64,000 nt of DNA, taken from Bettongia penicillata ogilbyi (lineage: Eukaryota; Chordata; Mammalia; Diprotodontia; Potoroidae). Shown here one piece after another: positions 21,996 through 33,399 of this stretch. The DNA lies in contig JAJHZJ010000399.1 of NCBI GenBank assembly GCA_023548195.1, positions 9,935,820 to 9,999,819 of the forward strand, in the 5' to 3' direction. A model generated the notes under the pieces. That model was not told the origin of the DNA. It searched no databases and saw only the letters and a list, made by a program, of their open reading frames with translations. The position numbers were made by a program, and so were the translations under genes. Position 1 is the first letter of the stretch, and each line of letters opens with the position of its first letter.

Positions 21996-23200
21996 TATAT
22001 AGAGTTCCTAAACAATGAATTTGGCTTGCTGAGAAGTTGTAAGTTTACATATTATAAAAGATTTGTAATGATTGTCTTTTACCCCAGGACAAGTTTAAAT
22101 TTGAGAAGGAGAAGATGTTAAATGGAATCCCTTACATATGTGAGTCCTGGTAAATCTTTATTGCTTATTGCAACTCAATGAGAGTAAAAATAACTATATC
22201 CAACTCTAAGTTGTGAGGTAAAAGCTCTTGGAACCATAACTAATTTGTTTTATAATCAAATTCTAGTCCCAAGATCTGGGGAATGATGTCTCAAGCATCA
22301 GGTCCTTCTTACTGTTATTTTCTGAGGTCTATCCCTGGGGTTCTCCTCTTCACTTCTAAGCCACAAGTAGGGCCCCCAGCCATACTGCTCCAAAATGATT
22401 TTTCTCCCTGAAATTCCTCCAGTGACTCCAAAATACAGCTTTCTAATGTGCTCTGGAATTGAATTCAGTCTCTATTCTCCTTCAATTGCTGGAAACTAGC
22501 AGGGTTCCTGCTCCTCTGCTACTGCACTGACTGACCTGTGCTAATTCCTTCTCCCCAAAGTTGCAAACTGGAGGAATGTGTCTGATCAGCACAGTTATGC
22601 TTAGCATCTCTTGGCAGTAGAAGGTCTTTCATTCTTTTCCTACTCAGCGTTCTGACCCCCATGCTGTCTTTGAGGTGAAACTTCCTGAGGCTGAGGCTGT
22701 GTCCCAACCCAGCTGCCTCCAGGACTTGTCATTTGTTACTTCAAGTGCCAAACCTCTGCCCCTGGAAATCTGGTCTTTCCTGGTGGCTTCTCAGGTTGCC
22801 TTAGGAAGAAAACTACTTTACCCAGACTTCTGTTTAATTCTTCAACTCTACATTCCCTCTTAGGTTATGTCCTGTCCTCATTTTTCTTCATGAAGTACTT
22901 AGCTGAAAGAATATTGGGAAGTAGGAAAGAATATTGAGGAAAGAAAGGAAGGTTTGAAAATCCATTATGGTGAGTGGGATAAAAATTATATAGAGAGCAA
23001 CAATAGACTTACTTTTTCTTCAACAAGGGCTTAGGTGAGTTTGGATATCTTTAATTTTAGAAGATTCAGTCAGAATAGTTGAGTGATTTTTCCAAGGTTT
23101 AATCAACTACTAGGAATGGGGCAGGTGGTAGATGGTCAAAGTAATCTAATGTTGAGAGTTGGTAGGGTATGAGTCCTGGGATGAGAAGGCAAAGAATCCA
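21996..23200. other. Unassigned upstream stretch
   Basis: No exon, RNA gene or confidently named repeat was found. 22330-22870 may be an old LINE fragment. Confidence 0.35.
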
Positions 23201-23204
23201 AGAG

Positions 23205-23206
23205 TG

Positions 23207-23245
<39 letters not shown>

Positions 23246-23298
23246 GTATACATATGTATATATGTATGTACACATATATATGTATATATATTATATAT
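23205..23298. repeat. (TA)n(CA)n microsatellite
   Basis: TA, then CA, then TATG runs. Confidence 0.95.
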
Positions 23299-23435
23299 CA
23301 TAGAATTGAACTGTTTCACTAAAGCATCAATACTGGAAAGGAAAGAGAGTGTAGTCAGAGAAGCGTTGATGTTCTGGGAAAGAACTGAGGGATGAAGGGG
23401 TTGGACATCATAGAGTGGATGAAAAAATGTTATTC

Positions 23436-23449
23436 AGTTTCAATTTCCT
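23436..23449. promoter_or_regulatory. ISRE-like motif in a MIR-like segment upstream of DDX60
   Basis: AGTTTCAATTTCCT fits the interferon-stimulated response element AGTTTCNNTTTCNY exactly. It lies 789 bases before the DDX60 ATG. DDX60 is an interferon-induced gene, so an ISRE is expected somewhere upstream. The surrounding text (CCTCAGCTATAAAATAGG) resembles a MIR 3' region, in which AGTTTCCTC is common, so this may be a chance product. The transcription start is not known from the sequence. Confidence 0.3.
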
Positions 23450-23699
23450 CAGCTATAAAATAGGAATAATGGGAACTTGATTTCACCTTAAAACTTTTTT
23501 ATTTTCTGCTTCTTCTCTCTTCCAGATCTTATTGAGACCCTGCTCCCTTCTGTTGGCATTTCTGGTCAACTTTCCTCATGCTGGTTGTGCTTTCACTCAG
23601 AACCTCTGAATGCTTGTAACAGAGTGATGTGTAATTCTTTATCACCATGTCCAAACTCTTTTCTGCTATCATTATTCAGAAATTTTTCCTCCTTTGAGT

Positions 23700-23925
23700 T
23701 TTGTACTATTCTTATTTATCACTTAATCAAGACCTTGGGGACCATTATCTTGAAGCCCTAAGACATTTTCCTTCCTTCCTCAATTATTCAGGGATTGACA
23801 AAGTCTACACTCCACCTACCATTATGCTAGGGAACTTGAACATACATATTGATGCTCCCTCAACTCCTTTAACTTCTCAGTTCTTCCATCTATCCAGTTC
23901 TTATGACCTACTCCTCTGCTTCACC
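23700..23925 (+). mobile_element. CR1/L2-type LINE endonuclease remnant
   Basis: The + frame 23701-23952 contains MLGNLNIHIDAPS followed by SQFFHLSSSYDLLL, close in pattern to the LINE endonuclease segment L-x-G-D-F-N-x-H-x-D. It is an old fragment lying about 300 bases before the DDX60 start exon. Confidence 0.6.
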
Positions 23926-24210
23926 TCAATTATCAGGAGCTATCAGAAATAAAATAATTTCAGGATAATGTTTTCAGCTGAGGCATGAAATAGCGCTAAG
24001 TTGAGCCTCAGAAGATGAGAAGGATTCTGAAAAGCAGAGAAAAAGAATGAGGGTGGGGGAAGGTTGTTGTGAGGAAAGTACATTGTAAATTCTAAAATAA
24101 TAACAGTTTCTTCATTCCCTGCCTTGCCTCCCTTATGTTTCAGGACTGTCTTGAATAACAACCACTTTTTGAGGCTTTGAAGGAATTAATTTCTCAAACT
24201 TCATACACAG

Positions 24211-24241
24211 CCTGACTTCTCCCAAGTGGCAACTACAATGG
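24211..24241 (+). CDS. DDX60: DDX60 exon with start codon (coding 24238-24241 only)
   Basis: The coding part is only ATGG, followed by a consensus donor GTGAGT at 24242. Joined to the exon at 26562 it gives M-E-L-L-K-K-M-S-W, aligning with the mammalian DDX60 N terminus, which also starts M-E. The upstream border is provisional: 'TTCATACACAG' ending at 24210 could be an acceptor, making this exon 31 bases with a 27-base 5' UTR and implying an earlier noncoding exon. If not, the transcription start lies nearby. The alternative start is the in-frame ATG at 26576 in the next exon. Confidence 0.6.
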
Positions 24242-24269
24242 GTGAGTTACAATCTATTAAAATTCACAA

Positions 24270-24705
24270 AATCATATCTTCTAGTTGGAAGGAACTTCAG
24301 AGGTCAGCAAACCCAAATGTTGGGAGGTAATATAGCCCCATGAAAAGGCCACTGACTCTAGAGTCAGAAGGTTTGGGTTCAAATCTTGCTTCAGGCACTT
24401 ACCACATATGCTACCTTGGGCAAGTCATCGAATCTCCTTGGTTCTCAGTTTCCTTATCTGTGAAATGAGGAAACTGTATACAATGACCTCTGAAGCCCTT
24501 TCTGGCATACATCATAGATCCTAATGAAGCTATAACTAAAACAAACATCCCTTCCGTTTTTTACATCTGAGAAGTGGTTTTCTAGCCTTCACTTAAAGAC
24601 CTTCAGTGACAGAGAACTTCACTACCTCTCAAGTCATCTCATTCTACTTCTGGATTCCATTTCTGGGCAACTGTCATTAATGAAAGTTCTTTCCCTCTTA
24701 TATCA
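24270..24705. mobile_element. CR1/L3 fragment (minus) interrupted by a CORE-SINE (+, about 24313-24530)
   Basis: 24270-24312 ('TTGGAAGGAACTTCAGAGGTC') and 24540-24705 ('AGAACTTCACTACCTCTC', 'CATTCTACTTCTGGATTCC') are two parts of an antisense CR1/L3. Between them is a SINE with 'TCAGAAGGTTTGGGTTCAAA', 'CCTTGGGCAAGTCATCG', 'CAGTTTCCTTATCTGTGAAA' and a 'GACCTCTGAAGCCCTTTCTG' tail. Confidence 0.65.
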
Positions 24706-24709
24706 AAGC

Positions 24710-24940
24710 AAGACAACATGGTATATTGGAAAGAGTGAAGTTGGGAGAGGTGTGGATTTGAATCCTGACTCTGATATGACTGACCTATGTGACCCTGTGT
24801 GAATCACTTCAGCTTTTCAGAACCTTGCTTTTTTGTATTTCTGTATTGCCCAGCTCCCAGGATTTTATGAGGAGAAAAGTAGCTATTATATGTGATCCAC
24901 TTTGTAAACATTAAAGATTTATAAAAATGTCAGCCTTATT
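24710..24940 (+). mobile_element. CORE-SINE (MIR type)
   Basis: 'GGTGTGGATTTGAATCCTGA', 'CTATGTGACCCTGTGTGAAT' and 'CTCCCAGGATTTTATGAGG' identify an old tRNA-derived SINE. Confidence 0.6.
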
Positions 24941-25185
24941 ACCAAGCAGAAGGTTATTTACCTGCAACTTTTAGATGTTGTCCCTAATTCTGCCCTCTGA
25001 GAACAAGGAAAAGTCTAAGCTGTTACCTACACAACAACCTTTAATATATCTGAAGAAAACTCTCTATATCTATATGCCTTATATATTATACATATGTAAT
25101 ATACATACATGTACATACTATATTTGCACCTGTAAATATATGTAATATATGTACATATTTGTACATGTACACATTTGTACATATA

Positions 25186-25656
25186 TGTATCACCTAGACA
25201 TTATTCATAGCACTGAGGGTGACTATGAATATGCCAGAATAATTCTGAATCACAGAGTATAACAGACTTTTCATATAGAAGGCAGAAGGAAAACATTTAT
25301 TCAGACACCTGGAAGTCAAATCCCAACACCAGAAAGCAAATCCATCATAGTAACCAAGAAGTCAATACACGTTAACACTGTAGGGGACAAAGTCATTCCT
25401 TAACTTCTTCCCCCTCACCCCCCCAGGACCTTCCCACAAACAAACACTCACAAGCCTGACTTTGCCTGCTTGCCTGTCTCCTTCTCAACTCTGACTAGAC
25501 TGATCAACTTCCTCTCAGTTCCACTACACCCTTCCTGTTCCAACGGGTCAGCAAGCTTCTCCCACCACATGTGACTTAGGCTTCCATGTGATTTAACCAG
25601 GTCACATGGGCCTATTAATGAGTGGGAAAGATCTTCCTATTTGAATTACCATTACA
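25186..25656 (-). mobile_element. Solo LTR of an endogenous retrovirus, copy 1
   Basis: 471-bp block whose reverse complement aligns along its full length with 46366-46830. In LTR orientation it starts TGTAATGG, has an AATAAA polyadenylation signal (complement near 25296) shortly before the 3' third, and ends GGTGATACA: TG...CA borders. No internal retroviral genes are nearby, so it is a solo LTR. A target duplication was not evident. Lies in DDX60 intron 1. Confidence 0.6.
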
Positions 25657-26149
25657 TTCAGTCCCATTATCTTTTGTATTCGGTTGGTGGGGCAACTGGT
25701 ATCAACAGAATTGCAACAGGGATAACAGAACATAAACATATAAAACAATGTCTTAGGGTGGGTTCTGAGCACAACAGTATATATAGACAAATATATACTC
25801 ACACACACATATTATACACACACACACCTATGTCATGACTGTTATGAAGCCAGCTTTAATTGGCTTGTGAGAGTCTACTGTAAAATTTATGTGATCATTT
25901 GCACCTTAGAAATAAGCAACTACTGCAAACCAGGGCTTGATTTCTTATTTTGTTGATTATCTAGACTTAAGAAAGTAATGGAAAAAATTTTGGTAATGCA
26001 TATTAAAATTAAAACTGTGAAGTATGTCATTTGTACTCTCTGTGACAGAGAGTTGGTTGTCTACCAGCACATCACTGTATATAATACAACATACACACAC
26101 AAAGACACACACACAAACATATGTGTTTATACGTATATATGTATATATT

Positions 26150-26415
26150 AGGCAGCTAACGGCATGGTGGATAAAATGTCAGGAGTTAGGACAGACCCGA
26201 GTTCAAATTCTGGTTCAGACCCTAGCTATGAGACCCTGGGGAAACCACTTAACCTCTTTTAGGCTTTGTTTCTTCCCTTGTAGAATGGGAAATAATTGTT
26301 ATCTACCTTAAAGGATTGTTGTGAGCATCAAATAAGATAGAACATCAAATAAGATAACTATAAGGTGCTTTGCAAATCTTAAAGCAATATATAAATGCTA
26401 TGATAATAATATATT
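26150..26415 (+). mobile_element. CORE-SINE (MIR/Ther type)
   Basis: 'GGCAGCTAACGGCATGGTGG', 'CGAGTTCAAATTCTGG' (B box), 'GAGACCCTGGGGAAACCAC', 'GGATTGTTGTGAGCATCAAA', with a short tandem duplication of 'CATCAAATAAGATA' near 26327-26356. Ends about 145 bases before DDX60 exon 2. Confidence 0.8.
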
Positions 26416-26561
26416 ACATTTTATTACATAATTATATTATGGTTATTATTATTTACTCCCTAGGACATCTCTCTCCGTAGCCAAAAATCCCCAGGTCCTT
26501 CCCCTGATGCTTATGCCTCACACTTTTGATAATAATAAAAGGCAAAAATGTCTTTTTTCAG

Positions 26562-26613
26562 AGCTGCTGAAGAAAATGTCATGGGAGATTTTGAATGAAA
26601 TTGCAGAATCCAG
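26562..26613 (+). CDS. DDX60: DDX60 coding exon 2
   Basis: 52 bases. The acceptor is TCTTTTTTCAG and the donor AG|GTAAGT. It enters in phase 1 and leaves in phase 2, completing residues 2-18 (E-L-L-K-K-M-S-W-E-I-L-N-E-I-A-E-S) plus two bases of Ser19. The I-L-N-E stretch matches the human DDX60 N terminus. The in-frame ATG at 26576 would be a second possible start, six codons into the protein. Confidence 0.85.
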
Positions 26614-26881
26614 GTAAGTGCTATTGGAGTAAAGGAAGAAAAATGAGAAGTTTGCCCTTCTGGGTGTTTCTGCAGGGGTATGAAGAGATGTATATACTCA
26701 TGAGTGTCCTGATAGTCTTCTTATAGAAGTTTAATTGTGGTGAGCTTCTCTTATTACATTCTCTCCATCACACCTTACATCATGAAAATATCCCGAATTC
26801 CAGAAGAAATCAAGAACTCATGAATAAAAAGCCTTTTCTGAATAACTGTTTAATCTATATTATTTGTGATTTTCATTTCAG

Positions 26882-27071
26882 CTATTCTAGCTTACTCAAT
26901 GATTTTGTTGAATCTGAACTCTTCCTGATTGATGGGGATTCCTTATTTATCACCTGCCTAAATGACAAAAAATTGGAGCCAGGACAAAGTCTTCACTTTT
27001 TCTACTTGGTTGAACGCTATCTTTTGGATTTGACAAGTAAAGGAGGCCAATTTATTGTTGTGTTCTTCAAG
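26882..27071 (+). CDS. DDX60: DDX60 coding exon 3 (start of conserved N-terminal domain)
   Basis: 190 bases, acceptor TTTTCATTTCAG, donor AAG|GTAGCA, leaving in phase 0 at residue 82. Encodes N-D-F-V-E-S-E-L-F-L-I-D-G-D-S-L (residues 25-40) and L-H-F-F-Y-L-V-E-R-Y-L-L-D, then F-I-V-V-F-F-K. These blocks are strongly conserved in DDX60. The hydrophobic strand ending in acidic Asp36-Gly-Asp38 resembles the first motif of PIN/NYN nuclease folds; that reading is inference. Confidence 0.95.
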
Positions 27072-27169
27072 GTAGCATTTGAATCTATTTAAAAAACACA
27101 TGCATTCAATTACTGCAATTAAAATGGAAAGCACTATGTTTTTGCTTAGTATGTGCAATTTAGCAAATA

Positions 27170-27365
27170 ATGTGCGATGTAGTAGTATAAGAATGCTGGA
27201 TTTGGAGAGAGGCCCTGAATTTCCTATCCCAGGTCTACCCTTTATTTCCTATGTGAAATTGTACAACTGTTCTAGGCCTCAGATTCCTCATTTGTAAAAT
27301 AAGGGTGTTGGACTAGACCTTGAGTCTCCTCCCTTTCAGCTTTAAATCTAGGATCCTAAGAACAA
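27170..27365 (+). mobile_element. CORE-SINE (Ther type)
   Basis: 'GGCCTCAGATTCCTCATTTG', 'GTTGGACTAGACCTTGAGTC', 'CAGCTTTAAATCTAGGATCC' form the usual 3' part of this SINE class. Confidence 0.7.
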
Positions 27366-27764
27366 TACCACATGATACACAAAAATACTGTTGAAAATAT
27401 GTGACAGGCTATGAAGGGAAAGAAAGAATTAGAAAGTTCTCCTTCTATCAGCTCTAATTTTTGCTCTGACCTACCTTTGAAACTGTGATTCTCAACCCTG
27501 ACCTGTGGCCACCTTAGTTTTATGGGAAAGAAGGGAGAGAAAAAAGAACGGGCTATTAGGGAGATAAAGTGGGAGGCACACTCAAAACAATTGATAACTA
27601 GTTAGAGGCAGAGAATTGGAATTGGAATGAAAGTTAAAATATGACAAATTGTTTGCACTTCTGAGATTTACAAGAGTTAAAATCTTAGAGCCTGACCATG
27701 GCAAAGAGCAAAGCAATGATGACACTCGGATTGATCCTGTCCTTCTCCCTTTCATACTGCTTGT

Positions 27765-27930
27765 CCCCTACTCCCACCCCCTTTCAGCTGCCTTTTGTAT
27801 GTTGTCATTTCTCATTAGATTGTAGCCTCTTACAAGACAGGGATTCTATTTCTCTCTAGTGCCTGGAACCATGTCTGGCACATAAAAGATGTTTAATAGA
27901 TGTTTATTGGCTGACGGGTGTCCAGTTCTG
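27765..27930 (+). mobile_element. L2/MIR3-type 3' fragment
   Basis: 'CATTAGATTGTAGCCTCTTA', 'GACAGGGATTCTATTTC', 'CATGTCTGGCACATAAAAG', 'TGTTTATTGGCTGAC'. Confidence 0.6.
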
Positions 27931-28152
27931 TTTAGGACAGTTTAATCTAATGTAACTCAACAAAAATTTTTTAAAAGCACTTATGTTCAAGATATGAGAC
28001 AACAAGTATCCAAATGCAAAATGGACAATACTATTAAGTCTCTGTCCTCAAGTGTCTTCCATTCTGTAGGAAATGTCATGCTATCAGCAGGTGAGCTAGA
28101 TGGCAATGTCAACATTGTGACATCATCTTACTTTGCTTTGTTCTTCCTTCAG

Positions 28153-28494
28153 GATTTTGAACACTCATACTTTGAAACACCAGAACTTCTTCCATTAAGG
28201 ACTGCATTGATACTCCACCTCCAGCAAAATACTGACATTAATATTCAAATTGAATTTTCAGGATGTTTTTCACAAGAATGGAACTGTTTCTTGGATGGAA
28301 ATTGCCCATATTTCCTATTAGTTTTAGATGAAGGAATGACTGATCTACAGACATATCTTTTCTATTTTTATATCATGCATTCCTGGTCCAAGAGGATCAG
28401 TATTGCACTGATTTCAGGTCAGGAAATGGATATCCTCAGAGTTCATGCATACTTTATGCAAAGCAGATACAAGAACCAGGTTTTCTTCAAGCAG
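28153..28494 (+). CDS. DDX60: DDX60 coding exon 4 (largest exon in the window)
   Basis: 342 bases, phase 0-0, residues 83-196. The acceptor is TTCTTCCTTCAG, the donor CAG|GTAAAT. It encodes P-E-L-L-P-L-R-T-A-L-I-L-H-L-Q, P-Y-F-L-L-V-L-D-E-G-M-T-D-L-Q (Asp141, Asp146) and I-M-H-S-W-S-K-R. Conservation with human DDX60 is high. The frame stays open upstream to 27994, but the text before the acceptor is intronic repeat, so the splice site and phase match define the start. Confidence 0.95.
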
Positions 28495-29024
28495 GTAAAT
28501 TTTTTTTAAAGTGTTTTATTGATCCTTTTTTAGTGTCACATTCAGTTTTCACCAGCATTTCCTAATGTTCCACAAACCTTCACTGAAACTTTCCTTGTTA
28601 CAAAGAAAGCAGTTAAGTAAAGGAAACTGTCAAAGTGACTGTATATGATAATTTATACAACATTCCTTACCTGTAGCTTATTAACTTGCCTTTTGAGAGA
28701 AGGGAAATTGATTTTCTCACTGGGTCTGTAGGACCAAGTTTGTTCATTAAGCATGTATATCTTTAAAAAATAACAATTATTTAGTTTTTAGAGTTTTAGA
28801 ATCATTTTTCTTCCATGTTTCTCAAAATCCTTTATAATTCTCAAAATACTCAAAAAGCCTCAATGTTTCCACCCATTTTGTAGAAATAGTTTTATGTAGT
28901 CAGGGAAGAGATGACTACATTAAATAAGAAAGATTCAAATCAGAAATCTTTGGTCAGAAAGGTATTGTGACATTTGTATGTCTGGTACTGCTTAGGTATT
29001 AAATAAGCAAAAGATTCCTTCATA

Positions 29025-29260
29025 GACTAATGGCACCATGGATAGAATGCTGGACCTGAAACCAGGGAGACATTTACTAGTTGCCACTTTAAAGTCTATT
29101 TTGCTGTTTCCTCATCTGTAAAATAGGGATAATAATAGTACCTATCTCCCAAGACTGTTATGAAGATGATAGGAGATAGTAACTGTAAAACACTTTTCAC
29201 AGTTCCTGACACATGGTAAGAACTATGTTACTATTAGCTATTACTATTGTTATTAAAGAA
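29025..29260 (+). mobile_element. CORE-SINE (MIR type)
   Basis: 'GGCACCATGGATAGAATGCT', 'CCTCATCTGTAAAATAGGGA', 'TAATAATAGTACCTATCTCC', 'GTTCCTGACACATGGTAAG'. Confidence 0.75.
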
Positions 29261-32200
29261 ATAATGGCCAGAGTGATATCTGAGTGGCAATGAGAAGAAA
29301 TGACAACTCTTTTACTCTTACTAAAGGGAATACTGAAGTTCTGTAGGTACTGGAAGAGAATGCCATATCTAGTAAACATGATCTCCTTGCCCATGCAACA
29401 TGGTATGGAAGACAATATTGATTTTATAAATTCATTCAGAAAACTTTATGGTGGGAATGTATCAACTAACCACACAGAAGATACACTAGGGACAAAATGT
29501 TTGATTTGAGATGCAGTTATGCCAGATTATCTCATGTATATATTGTTTTCAACATAAAATTTAATTAGAAACAATGTTGAGCATGGATACAAAAGAACTG
29601 TAATATGTATGTTTATGTTAATTAATGCCAGTGCATAAAGTACCATGATAACTTTCAGTCATTACCTCTATAGCTCTGTCAGAATTATTTGTCCATTCAT
29701 TTTCCCTATATGGTTTAACTGTGTACTATATTCTTGTAGTTCTGTATTTGTTAATTTTGTATCATTTCATAAAGACCTCTCTCAATTTCTTTGTATTTCA
29801 TTCCACTGATGTAGGGATGGGAGTAGTAACTGACTTGTGGTTTCATTAATATAGGAATCTGAGTGAGGAAACCCGCTCTAACCATATAGGTCCACAATTT
29901 CTCTGCGACTTAGAGTTTAAGAGAATTATCTAGCTTATTAAGACATTAAATGTCTTGTCCAGGATCACTCAGCCAGTACTTATTAGAGCAGGGACTTGAG
30001 ACCAGTTCTTCCTGGCTTTCAGACTGACTCTCTTGATCTACTACACCAGGGTGTCTAAGTTGAACCATAGTTTATGTGACCATTTTCCTTAAAAATATCC
30101 TAAGATATAACTTAATTTTTTAAGATAATAATTTCAGCATCAATTTCCAAGTATCAAATAATTGGGACAGAGAGTATGTTTATTTTTGTGTCTCCTACAG
30201 TTTACTTGTATTTCATCAGCAGTAAGTGAATATGATTGGCTCTTTTTCTTTCTTTTTTTCTTTAAATTGTCTTATTGCTGTTTTGCTCTTTAAAGAAAAT
30301 CACCGTCATTTCCCAAAGTCTCTCGCATATAACACTATAACAAAAGTGTACTTTGTTCTTCATAGCTCTACTTACAGTGCATGTTACTTATTTGATTTTT
30401 TTTGCTGCCAATTTGATGGATATGAGACAGTACATCAAAGTTTTTCCAATTTTTATCTTTGATTACTATTGAAATTGAAAAATTTCAAATTATTAACAAG
30501 AAATTGTGTACATCTTGAAAACTGTCACTTCATATCTTTTGACCATTTATACAGTAAGGACTTTGAGTTGCTACCATTATATTTTAATAGTTCCTCATGT
30601 ATTTTGATTTCAAAATTTGATTTATTATGTGTATCATAAATATTTTCATTTTATATTTCTTTTTATTTTAGTTATTTTATTGAAAAGATTTAAAAATTTA
30701 GGCTAGCAAAAATTTTTTTGAGTTCTTGAATTAAAAAAAGCAATTATCCTTCCATAATTGAGAAAAATTACTCATTCTATTCTATTTTTAATTTTTTTCT
30801 CTGGTTTATTTTTTCATATCTCTCATCTAATATTCCATTGGGAATATAAATGAGTGATGTACATTTATGAATGTATATGTGCACATATGTTCATATATGC
30901 TTGTGTATTTTTGTATATATTCCCACATGTATATACATAGATCTACATATATTCACATTTATATAGATCCATTTTTTTATGTACAGATATATATGTATAT
31001 ATATCATGGAGAAACAGGTACATTTTTGTTACAAGTAAGGGTTTTGTTGTGTGGGGGACTGATTAGGAAGTGACAGTGAATTTAAAAAAAAAGCAAACAG
31101 TGTGTGTGTATGTGTGTGAAGACTTATTAAAATCCCTTTTTGACATGAATATTCTTACCAATTTTTCTATCTACATTTGTTAAAAAAAAAAAAAATCCTG
31201 TTGCAGATTAGTGTTTTCTAAAGGTTTGGCCAGAGATGCAGCATGATATGGTGGCTTCAGAGGGTTGAAACATGTGGGTCAGAGTTCTATTCTGTGACCC
31301 TCAGCAAGTTGCTTTAATTCTTGGCACTCTGGCAGTTAAACTGCAGAACAGGCTCTGCTCTCCATCGATAGTATACATTCTCACATCAAGAATTCTCTAC
31401 ACCAGTAAAATTATAGGTCCAGACCAAAAAAAGATTTGTTGTTTCATTTATATACATTTGGTTGAATTTCTGGTCAGCCTATTCTAGACTACCAATTTAT
31501 TTCTCCATTTTTTTTTTGTCAAGGAGCAGATACTGTCAATGATAAACATTTTGTAATGTGTTTTAAAGTCTGACAGTACAAGACCCCCAAGATTGGCTTT
31601 TCTTTTCAAATGTGCCCCTTAATGATCTTGCATCCTTGTTTTTCCATATATATTTCATTATATGAAAACCACAATTCCAGAGAATTGATGATGAGGCATG
31701 CTGTCTACCTCCTCACAAAGAATTGATGAACTCAGGGTGCAGAATGAGACAGACATTTCTGGATATTACCAGTTCAGAATTTGTTTTGCTCGACTATGTA
31801 TGTTGATTAAAAGAGTTTTGTTTTTCTTTTGTCTTCAATCAGAGGTAGGCAGGAAGAGTGAAAATAAATGCTTGTCAATCAGAAAAAAAGAAAAAAAAAG
31901 ACTTGGTAAAACAAAATGCTACCTTAAAGGTTGTCCTCCAAATAGCTATAATCCATGCAATATCCCTCAATAAATACAATAAAGGTAACTGTTAAATAAC
32001 TCTCTGTTAATATCAAGTAAGTCATTAAATAGGGAGATGTATGCTTGCCAAACATCACAGACCTTTCTTAAAGAGACTCATGCTTACTCAGAAGAAATTG
32101 ATAGTTAATCTGCAGAGGATCAATCACAGATGCAGTATTTCCATTTTCTAATCTATCCCCTGTAGTTAAATTAGTACATCAGCACACATATATAAAACAG

Positions 32201-32828
32201 GCACTTTATATGAACCAGATCCCAAATTAATAATGGATAAAATTAGAATGGATTACATTTGGGAAATTATGCAGTGCTTTTGAAGATCCTAAACTCCTTA
32301 GTTTCACAAACATTTATTTAAAAAAATACAAATAAATATATAGTGATAGTTATGAATTAAGCAACTTGTTTCCAATAATGACTTGCATGTAAGATGTGTC
32401 ATGAAGAGTAACATTCTAGGGAAAATATCCTAGGGAATATATACTGGAAAAGGGATCTGATTCAATAATGGAAAGAGTGAAGGACGACTTACTCTCACAA
32501 ATGATCATCCAAATAGTTTGCTGGTACTCATAAAATAGAATGTGACATAAAAACCCCCCAAGCACATTAAGTAAATCATTTATGGAGCACATGGACAAAA
32601 ATGATATGTTATATGATGTTTTGGATGGGTTGAGATCTGTGCCAGTGGAGGAAATGGTGCCCATGCTGATGAAATCATGAATCAACTAATACTTGGATGG
32701 GTCTCATTGTAATTTGAAATATTTATGACTTTGTATTATATGTCATAATGAAAGAGCTGCATTGATATAGAGAAATAATTATGTTCCAAACTAAAATAAT
32801 AATCCATATAAATTGTTCCCTTTTATAG
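29261..32828. other. DDX60 intron 4 remainder: AT-rich, old LINE pieces
   Basis: 30430-30720 and 31480-31660 look like very old antisense L1 ORF2 text ('TCTTTTGACCATTTATACAG', 'AAAGTCTGACAGTACAAGA'). 31200-31330 contains a short SINE piece. (TA/TG)-rich tracts occur at 30860-31010. No further exon was found. Confidence 0.4.
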
Positions 32829-32945
32829 AATAAAAAGGAAATGGAGAGTGTTTACCGAACTATGATTGAACGTTTGAAATCATCCAATGTTGCAGCACTG
32901 ACACCATTATTTGACCAATTAAAGTATAACAACCTGGAAACGGAG
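32829..32945 (+). CDS. DDX60: DDX60 coding exon 5
   Basis: 117 bases, phase 0-0, residues 197-235, reading N-K-K-E-M-E-S-V-Y-R-T-M-I-E-R-L-K then A-A-L-T-P-L-F-D-Q-L-K-Y-N-N. The acceptor is CTTTTATAG and the donor GAG|GTACTA. It matches the human segment with L-x-R-F-K...A-L-A-P-L-F. Lower identity than exons 3, 4 and 7, but junctions and phase agree. Confidence 0.9.
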
Positions 32946-33399
32946 GTACTAAAGCTACTGTTTATTTAGTTAAAAGATTGATATAATTTGGAAAAAAATA
33001 TAAGAGCTTATATGTTTTGCATTTTAAATGCTGCCAAATTCATTAGGTTCAACTGGAATCAAGATGCAACCCCCTTTTCCCCCCAAAAAACCCCAACAAA
33101 CTGGATAAGTAGAACAAATGGACCAAATGTATTAAGTCAAAGTTTAAGAGATAGAAATATAAAGTATGACATGGGTTCAAAAAATCAATTTCACAATTGG
33201 AGTATGAGGAAGCATAGAAAAATAATCTGAGGTTTTAAGAGATTGTAAATTCAATAAGAGTCGGTCATGAAAAATGGCTAATGAGATCTCAGATTGTATT
33301 GAGTGTCTATGAGTCAGTATCCAGAGTGAAAATAATTTTAGGAAGGACATGCCAAGGACAGGAATATCCACAGGGATGATGAGGTGCCTTGAGAACAGA

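Noticed and set aside
1..24000. DDX60L (the primate tandem paralogue) upstream of DDX60
   Set aside because: No DDX60-like exon was recognised in the upstream 24 kb; it may be absent or lie further away.
27994..28152. In-frame N-terminal extension of DDX60 exon 4
   Set aside because: The frame is open but the text looks like intronic repeat, a clear acceptor lies at 28152, and exon 3 joins exactly to 28153.
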